DNA of 15,946 bases from positions 1-15,946 of the forward strand of contig CAYTFK010000150.1 in assembly GCA_964436865.1 (NCBI GenBank). Reading direction: 5' to 3'. Under the pieces are notes generated by a model. The model did no database searches and had not been told where the DNA came from. It was given only the letters and a program-made list of their open reading frames with translations. This stretch comes from JAXGPP01 sp964436865 (lineage in GTDB: Bacteria; Planctomycetota; Planctomycetia; Pirellulales; Thermoguttaceae). Every line of letters begins with the position of its first letter. The first letter of the stretch is position 1. This document shows, in pieces, positions 1 through 6,799 of the stretch. Both the position numbers and the translations under genes were made by a program.

Positions 1-66
1 TCGAAGGCCGGCCCCGTCGTGATCGGCGGCGTCAAACGCCCTGCGGCGTCCGGGCCGCGGCAGTAG
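1..66 (+). CDS. possible C-terminal tail of a gene entering from the left
   Basis: Frame 1 is open from the first base to a TAG stop at 64-66 and encodes 21 residues. The third codon positions are almost all G or C, as in the clear genes of this window, which is the only reason to suspect coding. The peptide is short, rich in Gly, Ala, Pro and Arg, and I do not recognise it. It could equally be a chance open frame. Nothing else is evident between 67 and the toxin stop at 117. Confidence 0.25.
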   Translation, partial: SKAGPVVIGGVKRPAASGPRQ

Positions 67-116
67 GCCAAGGATCGCACCAAGCCGCCGACGGCAGCGC
101 CACGGCCGGAGGGGAC

Positions 117-605
117 TCACGACATCTCCCCGGCCTCGCGCAAAAACATGGACCGCGTGCGAATGCTCACTCGAAATCCCAATTTCTGGAGGCGCTCCAA
201 AGCTGGTCCAACGGCCGGTATGCGGCCCGAACGCTTCGCGTCCAGCAGCAACCCCAGAGTGCCGGTGAAATTGATGTTCAATGCCAGCGCCGCACGGCGC
301 CCCACTCGGTCATCAATCGCCGCGGTGGCGTCGGGTGATTCGAGAGCAAGCATGAGCACCTGACTTTCCCCCGCTCCGAGATCGGCGAGCGATGGCTCGG
401 CCGAGGAGCTTCGCGGATGACGGACCGCGATCCACGGAAGGCTGTCTAGCTCCGGCACATCGAAACCGCCTGCCCTTCCCGCTGCCAGTTCGTCCACAAC
501 CGATGGCGGGACAACGACCCGCTCAGCCAAGTCCGTTAGAATCTCAACCAGTCCCAATTGGTGCAGGTACTGTAGCACTGAGGTGTCGCAGATGAGTTCA
601 CGCAA
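117..605 (-). CDS. PIN-domain toxin, DUF3368 family (type II toxin-antitoxin)
   Basis: This 162-residue protein is a predicted Mg-dependent ribonuclease toxin. Its length and residue pattern fit DUF3368 PIN-like proteins. The N-terminal CDTS carries acidic D7, VVDEL around residue 39 gives the second acidic position, GAGES gives E80, and IDDRVGRR at 97-104 holds the C-terminal acidic pair typical of the family. The conserved tail TGTLGLLLDAKRSG follows at about 114-127. The chosen start is a TTG at 603-605, and it overlaps the antitoxin stop by 8 bases, so the two are translationally coupled. The antitoxin-first order is usual for such pairs. By family knowledge the protein should cleave RNA when free of its partner; the RNA target cannot be inferred. 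All the acidic positions expected of an active enzyme appear present. Confidence 0.85.
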   Translation of the reverse strand: MRELICDTSVLQYLHQLGLVEILTDLAERVVVPPSVVDELAAGRAGGFDVPELDSLPWIAVRHPRSSSAEPSLADLGAGESQVLMLALESPDATAAIDDRVGRRAALALNINFTGTLGLLLDAKRSGRIPAVGPALERLQKLGFRVSIRTRSMFLREAGEMS

Positions 606-849
606 GCCGGGTTTCCTCTGTGAACTCTTCCTCAGTCAAGTCAAAGGTATCCACGCCATAGTCGGCCAGTTTCGAAAGGAATGCAACGCGTGCAACACCG
701 GCCAGCTCAGCGGCAGCTCCAGAAGACAGCTTGCCCATCTCAAACAGCTTTACCGCGGCCGCCATGCGCACCGCGCCGCCGAGTTCTTCCGGCCGCACAT
801 TCAACGCCAGCGCGGTCCCGGCAGGGATTTCTAGCGTCAGGTGTGTCAT
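598..849 (-). CDS. UPF0175 family antitoxin
   Basis: This 83-residue protein matches UPF0175, a small helical DNA-binding antitoxin family that is commonly paired with DUF3368 PIN toxins. It has a short strand (LTLEIPAG), a helical segment with RMAAAVKLFEMGKLSSG, then the helix-turn-helix-like AAELAGVARVAFLSKLADYGV, and an acidic C-terminal tail likely to contact the toxin. The frame stays open 16 codons further upstream, but the ATG at 847-849 is preferred because AGAGGGGAG lies just upstream of it and because relatives start with a strand like this one. It should neutralise the downstream toxin and, by analogy with other type II pairs, repress its own promoter. It is transcribed away from comM through a 60-base gap. 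Confidence 0.85.
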   Translation of the reverse strand: MTHLTLEIPAGTALALNVRPEELGGAVRMAAAVKLFEMGKLSSGAAAELAGVARVAFLSKLADYGVDTFDLTEEEFTEETRLA

Positions 850-895
850 GTGACTCCCCTCTAAGGTCAATTCCGTACACTTCCCCACTATCCAC

Positions 896-901
896 ATTAT
901 A
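896..901 (-). promoter_or_regulatory. candidate -10 box of the toxin-antitoxin operon
   Basis: On the minus strand a perfect TATAAT lies 46 bases upstream of the antitoxin ATG. No good -35 hexamer is found 15-18 bases further upstream, because that stretch overlaps the end of comM. A strong -10 with a weak -35 would fit an autoregulated antitoxin promoter, but that is inference. Confidence 0.5.
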
Positions 902-909
902 TCGTCGCG

Positions 910-2448
910 TCACGTCCACAGCCCCCGGTCGAGCATCCGGTAATTGATCGCCTCGTTGAGATGCGAAGGGCGGACGTCGGTGCTGCGGTCGAGGTCGGCG
1001 ATGGTCCGGGCGACGCGGAGGACCTTGTCGTGGGCCCGGGCGGAAAGACCCAGTTCGCTCATCGCGGCCCGGAGGATGTTCTGTCCCTCGGCGTCGAGCT
1101 TGCAGAATTGCCTCGTCTGGCGGTGGGACATGTCGCCGTTGTAACGCGTGCGGCTGCCGCGGAACCGTTCGGCCTGGATCACCCGCGCGGCGACCACCTG
1201 CTCGCGCATCTGGCCGCTCGAGGTCCCCGGTGTGCCGCCGCTCAGTTCGCGAAACGGCACGGCCGGAACTTCAATATGAATGTCGATGCGATCGAGCAGC
1301 GGACCGCTTATTTTCGACATGTACCTTTCAATTTGGGGCACCGTGCAATGGCATTGCCGGCGGCTGTCGCCGCGGTAGCCGCACGGGCAGGGGTTCAAGG
1401 CGGCAATGAGCATGAAGTTGGCGGGAAAGGTGCTCGATGCCAGCGCCCGCGAGATCGTCACCGTGCCTTCTTCCAGCGGCTGCCGGAGAACTTCGAGCGT
1501 CGGGCGGCTGAACTCGGGGAGTTCGTCGAGGAACAGCACGCCGTTGTGGGCCAGGCTGATCTCGCCGGGCGCAGGGGGCGAACCGCCGCCCACCAGGCCG
1601 GCGTTGGAGATCGTGTGGTGCGGTGAGCGGAAGGGGCGCGTCGCCAGCAACGGTTGACCCGGCTTGAGCCGCCCCAGCGCCGAGTAGATCCGCGTCGTCT
1701 CGATCGATTCGCTCGGCGAAAGATCGGGCAAAATCGTCGGCACGCGCTTTGCCAGCATCGTTTTGCCGGAACCGGGTGGGCCGAGCATCAGGAGGTTGTG
1801 CATTCCGGCTGCGGCCACGGTGATTGCCCGTTTGGCCATTTCCTGGCCGCGGACGTCGCAGAAGTCCTCATCGTACCGCGACAGGTCGCGAAACAGTTCA
1901 TCCAGCCGCGAGGGTGCCGGTTCGATCTCGATCTCACCGGCGAGGAAGCCGACCGCCTGGGCGAGGCTGGAGACCGGAAAGACCTCGATATCTTCAACGA
2001 CGGCCGCCTCGGCCGCGTTCTCGGCCGGCACTACGAGGCCGCGAATACCCTCGGCGGCGGCTGCGGCCATGGCCATCGACAGGGCCCCTTTTACGGGCCG
2101 CATCGTGCCGTCGAGGGCCAGTTCGCCCACCACGGCGTAGCGATCGAAGACTTCGGAAGCGAACTGTCCGCTTCCGGCGAGGATGCCCAGCGCCATGGGC
2201 AGATCGAACGAAGCCGCGTCCTTCGGGAGGTCTGCCGGGGCAAGGTTGATCACCACCCGGCTCTGCGGGCGGACGAATCCCGAATTGACCATCGCCCGCT
2301 CAACGCGGTGGGTGGCCTCCTTGACCGCTGCTTCGGGTAGGCCGACGAGGATCGACTTCGGCAACCCGCTGGGGGAGACGTCGACCTCGACCTCGACCGG
2401 GACCGCCTCGATCCCGAGCAGCGAAAAGGTCTTCAGCTTGGCAAGCAT
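910..2448 (-). CDS. comM: ComM/YifB-family Mg-chelatase-like AAA+ ATPase
   Basis: This 512-residue protein has the full YifB/ComM architecture. The N-terminal Lon-protease-like (ChlI) domain begins LLGIEAVPVEVEV and includes GLPEAAVKE. It is followed by an AAA+ module with Walker A GPPGSGKT at about 223-230 and Walker B VLFLDELPEF at about 304-313. A Cys-rich CPCGY..CHC segment lies at about 354-368, an arginine-bearing GPLLDRIDIHIEV at 382-394, and a C-terminal helical domain ends in SHLNEAINYR. Family knowledge: ComM is a hexameric helicase promoting branch migration during integration of transforming DNA. The open frame runs upstream to 2598, but those 50 residues look non-coding. The ATG at 2446-2448 is preferred because homologues begin a few residues before LLGIE and GGGG precedes it; the ATG at 2458-2460 (four codons longer) is the alternative. 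Confidence 0.93.
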   Translation of the reverse strand: MLAKLKTFSLLGIEAVPVEVEVDVSPSGLPKSILVGLPEAAVKEATHRVERAMVNSGFVRPQSRVVINLAPADLPKDAASFDLPMALGILAGSGQFASEVFDRYAVVGELALDGTMRPVKGALSMAMAAAAAEGIRGLVVPAENAAEAAVVEDIEVFPVSSLAQAVGFLAGEIEIEPAPSRLDELFRDLSRYDEDFCDVRGQEMAKRAITVAAAGMHNLLMLGPPGSGKTMLAKRVPTILPDLSPSESIETTRIYSALGRLKPGQPLLATRPFRSPHHTISNAGLVGGGSPPAPGEISLAHNGVLFLDELPEFSRPTLEVLRQPLEEGTVTISRALASSTFPANFMLIAALNPCPCGYRGDSRRQCHCTVPQIERYMSKISGPLLDRIDIHIEVPAVPFRELSGGTPGTSSGQMREQVVAARVIQAERFRGSRTRYNGDMSHRQTRQFCKLDAEGQNILRAAMSELGLSARAHDKVLRVARTIADLDRSTDVRPSHLNEAINYRMLDRGLWT

Positions 2449-2770
2449 CGTCTGCCCCATTCCCCAAGGGTATATACGGCTACCACCTACGCGGCCGATC
2501 CGTATTCTGGTCACACGAAGGCCCCAGAGCAAGAGGCTCTGAAGCCGCCCGCCGGCGCGGCGCGTTGGTGACGCCCGCGCCGTCCATTCGATCCGCAATC
2601 ACCACTCCCGCGACGGCCCACTCGTCCGACGTGCGGTCGCAAACGCTTGTCCCGACGCGGTTTTCGAAATAGACTCCACAGCAGAGTGGTACCGAGCCTC
2701 GTTGGCACAGTATTTGTTCCGTTGATGTGCCGGCGTTCTCGTCACCACTCTGAGAGCGGAGGAAACAGCC
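2449..2770. other. intergenic region between divergent comM and the coiled-coil gene
   Basis: I see no gene in these 322 bases. A small perfect hairpin CAGAGC-aagag-GCTCTG sits at 2525-2541. Several AT-richer patches exist on both strands (for instance TATATA on the minus strand near 2471-2476), but no promoter with two good boxes at normal spacing could be assigned. Confidence 0.5.
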
Positions 2771-3493
2771 GTGCGCACCACTTGGGTTTTTGGCATTCTG
2801 ACTGTTCTGGCGACTCTCTTCGCCACTCCGGCGGTTCGGGCCGACGACGATTACAGGGAACTCTGGAAGAGGCATTACGAGGAGCAGAAGAAGCAACTGA
2901 AGAAGTTGGAGGATACCCGGAAGCGCGAGATCGAGCGTTGGAAGGAGGCTGAGGAGGAACGCCTCGAAGCGGCCGAAGACCACGCCAAACGCTATGCACG
3001 CGGTTCCCACCGCGACCGGATCGACGACCACTACGACCGCCTGGAAGACGAACTCGAAGAGGCCGCCGAACGTGAGGAGAAGGCGCTCGAACGATGGCGC
3101 GATTCGCAGGAGAAACAGCTTCGGCTGCAATATGAAGCGGCCCGCGACGCCCACTTCTACCAGTCCCCTCCACCCGCCGGGCCGATGCCCTACGGCAGCT
3201 ACTATCCTGGTGAGCCGCGCGGCCCGGGCAACGGCGGCCCGCTCTTGCACGACCCGCATCAGTACTATCCCGGCGGGAGGCTCCCGGCGCCGCAGTCTCG
3301 CTCTCCTGGCGACCGTTATCGTTTCGATACTCCTGTCCCGGTGAATCCGCCCGTGCCCCAACAGATCCGGCCGGGGCCGGTCTACGATCAGGGGGCGACT
3401 GTGCCCTACAGCTACCGGCCATCTCCCCGAAATGACGGCTGGGGCTTCCGAGTGGGCAGCCTGTCGTTCTGGTTCCCCGACGATAATGACTGA
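2771..3493 (+). CDS. secreted coiled-coil protein with Pro/Tyr/Gly-rich tail, function unknown
   Basis: This 240-residue protein begins at a GTG preceded by a strong GGAGGA eight bases upstream. Residues 1-24 form a Sec-type signal peptide ending VRA-DDD. Residues about 28-128 are a charged helix, rich in Glu, Lys and Arg with heptad-like spacing, and predicted to be a coiled coil. Residues about 131-220 are rich in Pro, Gly and Tyr and probably disordered. The final ~20 residues (GWGFRVGSLSFWFPDDND) look like a short conserved closing motif. It is probably periplasmic or envelope-associated. I do not recognise a named family. A long antisense frame over the same interval is best explained by codon bias. 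It diverges from comM, and the 287 bases after it contain no gene. Confidence 0.75.
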   Translation: MRTTWVFGILTVLATLFATPAVRADDDYRELWKRHYEEQKKQLKKLEDTRKREIERWKEAEEERLEAAEDHAKRYARGSHRDRIDDHYDRLEDELEEAAEREEKALERWRDSQEKQLRLQYEAARDAHFYQSPPPAGPMPYGSYYPGEPRGPGNGGPLLHDPHQYYPGGRLPAPQSRSPGDRYRFDTPVPVNPPVPQQIRPGPVYDQGATVPYSYRPSPRNDGWGFRVGSLSFWFPDDND

Positions 3494-3564
3494 CTGACTT
3501 CGGGTGAGACGGCGCGCGGCAAGGGGGGAGGGCGTCCGGGCGGTTGCCCTGCGAACCGCACCAT

Positions 3565-3581
3565 AGTACAATTCATGTACT
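3565..3581. promoter_or_regulatory. short inverted repeat (AGTACA / TGTACT), operator-like
   Basis: AGTACA at 3565-3570 and TGTACT at 3576-3581 are exact inverted copies around a 5-base AT-rich centre, in the gap between the coiled-coil gene and the HD gene. The symmetry and size fit a dimeric repressor site, but nothing identifies a regulator. Confidence 0.25.
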
Positions 3582-3712
3582 GGCGTTCATTGGCCTGGCC
3601 CGAAGGCCGGCCGCCACGACACCTGTTTCTTTGAATCTCCCTCGTGCCGGGACGGCTGAACCATTGCGGCGGGCGGCGTGTCCTGTTTGCAGCGGCCGCC
3701 GGTCGGACCTTC

Positions 3713-3733
3713 GCGGAAGCACAGTGCTTCCGC
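3713..3733. repeat. perfect 10-bp stem palindrome
   Basis: GCGGAAGCAC (3713-3722) and GTGCTTCCGC (3724-3733) are exact inverted copies around a single A. In RNA this would be a very stable hairpin. It lies 47 bases upstream of the HD-domain start and 220 bases past the end of the coiled-coil gene. No T-run follows, so a classical intrinsic terminator is not supported. It may be a dispersed extragenic palindrome or a leader structure. Confidence 0.55.
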
Positions 3734-3780
3734 CAGTCTACTTCGAGTGCCCTCATCATTCGCGGCAGCGAATATCACAA

Positions 3781-4476
3781 ATGCCGAACGATCAGACACG
3801 CCGCCGGGTAGCGCGTGAAGCCGCCCGGATGATGTACTCCCGCCGCGAGTCGGACTACACCCGTGCGAAGAAAAAGGCAGCCAACCGCGTGTACGGCGGT
3901 CCGTTCAATCCCGCCGATCTGCCGAGCAACCGCGAGGTGCGCGACGAGATTCTCGCCATGGCCGAGATGCAGTATCCCGACCATGATTCGATGTGCCGCG
4001 ACATTCGGCTCGATCGGTTCCAGGTCTACGAGATGCTGCTCGTGCCGCTGGAGCAGGTGAAGGAGAATCCCAAGACGCGGCCGGAAGGGGATGTGCTCTA
4101 CCACAGCCTGCAGGTATTTGAACTTGCCCGGCAGCAGTTGCCCTACGACGAGGAGTTTCTGCTCGCTGCGCTGTTGCACGATGTTGGAAAGGCCATCGAC
4201 CCCGACGACCACATCGCCGCCGGGCTGGAAGCGCTCGACGGATACATCACGCCGCGGACCGAGTGGCTGATCGAGCATCACACCGAAGCGCTCGGACTCC
4301 TCGACGGCACGCTTGGCGTGCGTTCGCGGCGGCGGTTGGAGGCCAACGAGAGCTTTGAAGAGTTGGAACTGCTGGCCCGCTGCGATCGAGGGGGGCACGA
4401 GCGCGGCCTGCTGGTCGCAACGATCGACGAAGCGCTAATCTACCTTCGCAATCTCGCCGCCATGTGCGGCGAGTAG
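3781..4476 (+). CDS. HD-domain phosphohydrolase-like protein
   Basis: This 231-residue protein carries an HD metal-dependent phosphohydrolase domain at about residues 104-220. H108 sits in YHSLQV, H133-D134 in LLHDVGK, further histidines at 144 and 166-167 (EHHTE), and a late acidic D202 in ARCDRGG. The set is compatible with metal binding and phosphoester hydrolysis. An N-terminal ~60-residue basic helical segment (AREAARMMYSRRESDYTRAKKKA) precedes it and resembles a segment found in nucleotidyltransferase/HD proteins. The substrate is unknown. The frame extends upstream to 3544, but the ATG at 3781 fits best with where family-like sequence begins. There is no obvious Shine-Dalgarno, so the start is moderately certain. 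The stop codon lies in the loop of a small GC hairpin at 4466-4480. Confidence 0.75.
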   Translation: MPNDQTRRRVAREAARMMYSRRESDYTRAKKKAANRVYGGPFNPADLPSNREVRDEILAMAEMQYPDHDSMCRDIRLDRFQVYEMLLVPLEQVKENPKTRPEGDVLYHSLQVFELARQQLPYDEEFLLAALLHDVGKAIDPDDHIAAGLEALDGYITPRTEWLIEHHTEALGLLDGTLGVRSRRRLEANESFEELELLARCDRGGHERGLLVATIDEALIYLRNLAAMCGE

Positions 4477-4623
4477 CCGCCGCAAGTCCATCGGGTTTGC
4501 ATTGAAGGCGAATCACCCGGCAGGGGGTCATACCATTTCCGGTTCGCCGCTTCGGGTCTCGCCTTTCTGCAATGCGCACATCAGCCGGGATGATCGTTCC
4601 GAACCGCTTACCCCCCGTTGATG

Positions 4624-4647
4624 CGCAACAAGGAACGCATTGTTGCG
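4624..4647. terminator. stem-loop between convergent HD and zinc-ribbon genes
   Basis: CGCAACAA (4624-4631) and TTGTTGCG (4640-4647) form an 8-bp perfect stem with an 8-base loop, between the ends of two converging genes (stops at 4476 and 4693). The position suits a shared transcription end, but there is no T-run on either strand, so the role is inferred. Confidence 0.4.
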
Positions 4648-4692
4648 ATTCGTACGTCGCGGGGCATGGCGGCAAGTGCAAGTGCAGACGTC

Positions 4693-5010
4693 TTAGTCGA
4701 AGTCGAACAGATCCCTCCAGAAGCTCCGGCGATGCCGCGACCTCCCGTAATCATCATCGTCGTCGTCGTACTTGCGGTAGCCACCATGGTAGCCTTCCCG
4801 CCGGCGATCTTCGTCTTCCCTCCGCCGACCGCGTGGCCGCTCCCCATATTCGTCGTCACTTTCATAGGAGCCACGCGCCATGCTGCGCTCGAGGATCTTC
4901 TCCAACTCGCCGCGATCGAGCCAGACGCCGCGACACTGTGGGCAATAATCGATCTCAACCCCTCCGCGATCGGTCATCTTCAGTTCTGCATTGCAGGCCG
5001 GGCAGTTCAT
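4693..5010 (-). CDS. TFIIB-type zinc-ribbon protein (zf-TFIIB family)
   Basis: This 105-residue protein has an N-terminal zinc ribbon with two CxxC knuckles, C3-C6 and C23-C26, followed by RGVWLDRGELEKILE. That spacing is characteristic of the bacterial zf-TFIIB family. Residues about 47-90 are a low-complexity linker of Arg, Asp, Glu and Tyr with a run of Asp. The C-terminus SFWRDLFDFD resembles the short hydrophobic-acidic closing motif seen in this family. The function of these proteins is not established; nucleic-acid or protein binding is a guess from the fold. The gene begins 68 bases after csrA on the same strand and may be its operon partner. AAAGGG lies about 10 bases before the ATG. 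Confidence 0.85.
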   Translation of the reverse strand: MNCPACNAELKMTDRGGVEIDYCPQCRGVWLDRGELEKILERSMARGSYESDDEYGERPRGRRREDEDRRREGYHGGYRKYDDDDDDYGRSRHRRSFWRDLFDFD

Positions 5011-5078
5011 TGAACGAACCCTTTCTCTGTGTCCAGGGAGTGAAAGACGCTCGCCGCAGGCAGGTCTGTCTGCGGTCG

Positions 5079-5309
5079 TTACTTGCGGCAGTCGGCGGCG
5101 GAGCCGGACAAACGTGCGGCCGAGTTTGGGCAGGTGCGACTGTCCGCGCCTCGGGCACGCTCGAGAACCTCGCTGCGATGAACCGGCACGCCGGCGGGCG
5201 CGGTAATGCCCAGTTTGACCTTGCTTCCTGCTACCGAAACCACGGCGATCGTGACGCCGCAGTCCGGCAGCACGATCGCCTCGCCGATTCTTCGCGTGAG
5301 CACTAACAT
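5079..5309 (-). CDS. csrA: carbon storage regulator CsrA
   Basis: CsrA is a small dimeric RNA-binding regulator that binds GGA motifs in mRNA leaders. This 76-residue copy starts with the family signature MLVLTRRIGEAIVL, and the second RNA-binding patch VKLGITAPAGVPVHRSEV includes the key Arg at 45. The last ~25 residues (after VLERARG) are a Ser/Ala/Arg-rich extension unlike the usual short tail. The start is certain: AAGGAGG lies eight bases upstream. It follows hpf by 31 bases on the same strand, as in many bacteria where growth-phase regulators cluster. GGA occurs inside its own Shine-Dalgarno and again about 15 bases upstream, so autoregulation is plausible. Confidence 0.95.
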   Translation of the reverse strand: MLVLTRRIGEAIVLPDCGVTIAVVSVAGSKVKLGITAPAGVPVHRSEVLERARGADSRTCPNSAARLSGSAADCRK

Positions 5310-5320
5310 CCGACTTTCCT

Positions 5321-5330
5321 CCTTATAAGG
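5321..5330 (-). promoter_or_regulatory. palindrome overlapping the csrA ribosome binding site
   Basis: CCTTATAAGG is a perfect 10-base palindrome whose 3' half forms the start of the csrA Shine-Dalgarno (AAGGAGG on the minus strand). GGA motifs here and in the upstream ACGGACGG are potential CsrA contacts. A zero-loop palindrome gives only a weak RNA hairpin, so regulation here is a hypothesis. Confidence 0.35.
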
Positions 5331-5340
5331 TGGCCGTCCG

Positions 5341-5685
5341 TCACTCGGTTCGAGGACTCATCCCCGGCCCGCTTGTCCACGTGCTGCGCCGGCGCGCAAG
5401 CTCCCGGCCTACGGCTCGCCCGGCACGCTCGGCGGCGTGTGCGATGGCAGACTCGAAGTTCGCTTCCCTTTCGTCGATGGCGACCCGTCCACGCGGGCTC
5501 AATTGCACGACGACCTGGCATCGCTTGTCGACCCCTCCGCGCGGGCCGTTCATGTCTTCCAGCGTGACGACGACGTCGCGGATCCGCTGGTTGAACCGCG
5601 ACAATGCAAAGCGCATCCGGAGTTCCAGCGACTCGCGGAGGCTCTCATCGAGGGTCAGCTTCCGCGGTTGTATGACCAGGCGCAT
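5341..5685 (-). CDS. hpf: ribosome hibernation promoting factor, short type (HPF/RaiA family)
   Basis: This 114-residue protein matches the single-domain sigma-54 modulation/S30AE fold. An N-terminal strand (MRLVIQPRKLTL) is followed by helix DESLRESLELRMRFALSRFNQRI, the strand VVVTLEDMNGPRGGVDKRCQVVVQL, and a C-terminal helix ANFESAIAHAAERAGRAVGREL. The family binds the 30S decoding region and inactivates or dimerises ribosomes in slow growth. The short length means there is no C-terminal dimerisation domain. The ATG at 5683-5685 has GAGGAG upstream. It is the first gene of a minus-strand group with csrA and the zinc-ribbon gene, and it diverges from the NhaR-like regulator. Confidence 0.9.
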   Translation of the reverse strand: MRLVIQPRKLTLDESLRESLELRMRFALSRFNQRIRDVVVTLEDMNGPRGGVDKRCQVVVQLSPRGRVAIDEREANFESAIAHAAERAGRAVGRELARRRSTWTSGPGMSPRTE

Positions 5686-5744
5686 CAGTCCACTCCTCGG
5701 GTATTTGGTTCCTGTCGGTCCCGCTATCTGACTGCGATGCTTTA

Positions 5745-5773
5745 TTCATACCCTCTGGACTGAATACAAACAA
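5745..5773 (-). promoter_or_regulatory. candidate promoter for hpf-csrA
   Basis: On the minus strand TTGTTT (5768-5773) and TATGAA (5745-5750) are separated by exactly 17 bases in the AT-rich spacer. The matches to sigma-70 consensus are partial (3/6 and 4/6). Its predicted start would leave a leader of roughly 50 bases before hpf. Confidence 0.35.
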
Positions 5774-5788
5774 TTTCAATAAGAGTGG

Positions 5789-5817
5789 TTGATATATACG
5801 AAAAAGTTAACTATTCT
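5789..5817 (+). promoter_or_regulatory. promoter of the NhaR-like regulator gene, probably leaderless
   Basis: TTGATA (5789-5794) and TATTCT (5812-5817) are separated by exactly 17 bases in an AT-rich island within GC-rich DNA. Transcription would begin about seven bases downstream, at or next to the ATG at 5824. No Shine-Dalgarno is seen before that ATG, which agrees with a leaderless transcript. Confidence 0.55.
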
Positions 5818-5823
5818 GAACGC

Positions 5824-6732
5824 ATGGAATGGCTCAACTACCACCACCTGCGCTACTTCTGGACCGTGGCACGCGAGGGGAGCATCCTGCGGGCGTGCGA
5901 GAAACTGCTGGTGAGCCAGCCGACGGTTAGTACACAGATCCGCCTGCTGGAAAGATCGCTGGGAGAGAAGCTGTTCACCCGCGTGGGGCGGAACCTGGTG
6001 CTCACCGAGGCGGGCCGTACCGTCTATCGCTACGCCGACGAGATCTTTGCGCTCGGCCAGGAGATCTCTGACGCCCTGCGGGGCAAGTCCTCACGATACG
6101 GGCTGAAACTCGTGGTCGGCGTCACCGATGTGCTCTCGAAGCTGATCGCCTACCGGCTCCTGGAGCCGGCGCTCCATCTTCCCGAAGCGGTTCACTTCGT
6201 CTGCCGTGAAGGAAAAGCGGAGGACCTGCTGGCCGATCTGGCGGTTCACCGGCTCGACCTCGTGCTGTCGGACACACCCGTCACGCCCACGATTCACGTG
6301 CGGGCGTTCAACCATCTTCTGGGCGAGTGCGGCATCTCGATATTCGGCACGGCTGCGCTCGCCAAGCGCTATCGGCGCGACTTTCCGCGGTCGCTCGACG
6401 GCGCCCCGATGCTCCTGCCGACGGAGAATACCACGCTTCGCCAAGTGATGGAGCAGTGGTTCCAGGCAGCAGCGATTCGGCCGGCCGCCGTGGCGGAGTT
6501 CGAGGACAGTGCCTTGTTGAAGGTCTTCGGCGAAGCGGGGCTCGGTTTGTTTCCTGCGCCTGCGGTCATTGAACGCGAGGTGCAGCGACAGTACGGCGTT
6601 CGCATCGCCGGCCGCATCGAGTCGGCCAGAACCCAGTTCTACGCCATCTCCACAGAACGCAAGCTGCGGCATCCCGCGGTGAGGGCCATTTCCGAAGCGG
6701 CCAAGGGCCGTCTTTTCGGCGGCAGCAGTTGA
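5824..6732 (+). CDS. LysR-family transcriptional regulator, NhaR-like
   Basis: This 302-residue protein has an N-terminal winged helix-turn-helix at about residues 5-63 (NYHHLRYFWTVAREGSI, then SQPTVSTQIRLLERSLGEKLF). It is followed by a LysR substrate-binding domain from about residue 90. The opening NYHHLRYFW and the YRYADEIFALGQE segment closely resemble NhaR, the activator of the sodium/proton antiporter gene in enterobacteria. No antiporter gene is present here, so the NhaR resemblance describes the subfamily and not the target. The frame extends to a GTG at 5785, but the ATG at 5824 is preferred because NhaR-type proteins begin a few residues before NYxHL and because the promoter ends just before it. 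It diverges from hpf. LysR proteins usually autoregulate, so the shared spacer is the likely operator. Confidence 0.88.
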   Translation: MEWLNYHHLRYFWTVAREGSILRACEKLLVSQPTVSTQIRLLERSLGEKLFTRVGRNLVLTEAGRTVYRYADEIFALGQEISDALRGKSSRYGLKLVVGVTDVLSKLIAYRLLEPALHLPEAVHFVCREGKAEDLLADLAVHRLDLVLSDTPVTPTIHVRAFNHLLGECGISIFGTAALAKRYRRDFPRSLDGAPMLLPTENTTLRQVMEQWFQAAAIRPAAVAEFEDSALLKVFGEAGLGLFPAPAVIEREVQRQYGVRIAGRIESARTQFYAISTERKLRHPAVRAISEAAKGRLFGGSS

Positions 6733-6799
6733 ACCGCAGCCGGCGCCTTCTCGCGCTCAATCCGTGAACCACCCGAAGCTCTGAGCCGCTCATGGTGCT

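Noticed and set aside
2449..2598. 50-residue N-terminal extension of the ComM protein
   Set aside because: The family begins just before LLGIE; the extension has an Arg-rich non-coding composition, and a better-placed start with an upstream G-run exists.
2480..3571. 363-codon minus-strand frame opposite the coiled-coil gene
   Set aside because: The + strand frame has a signal peptide, a strong Shine-Dalgarno and coherent domain structure; the antisense frame overlaps the comM leader and has no recognisable motif.
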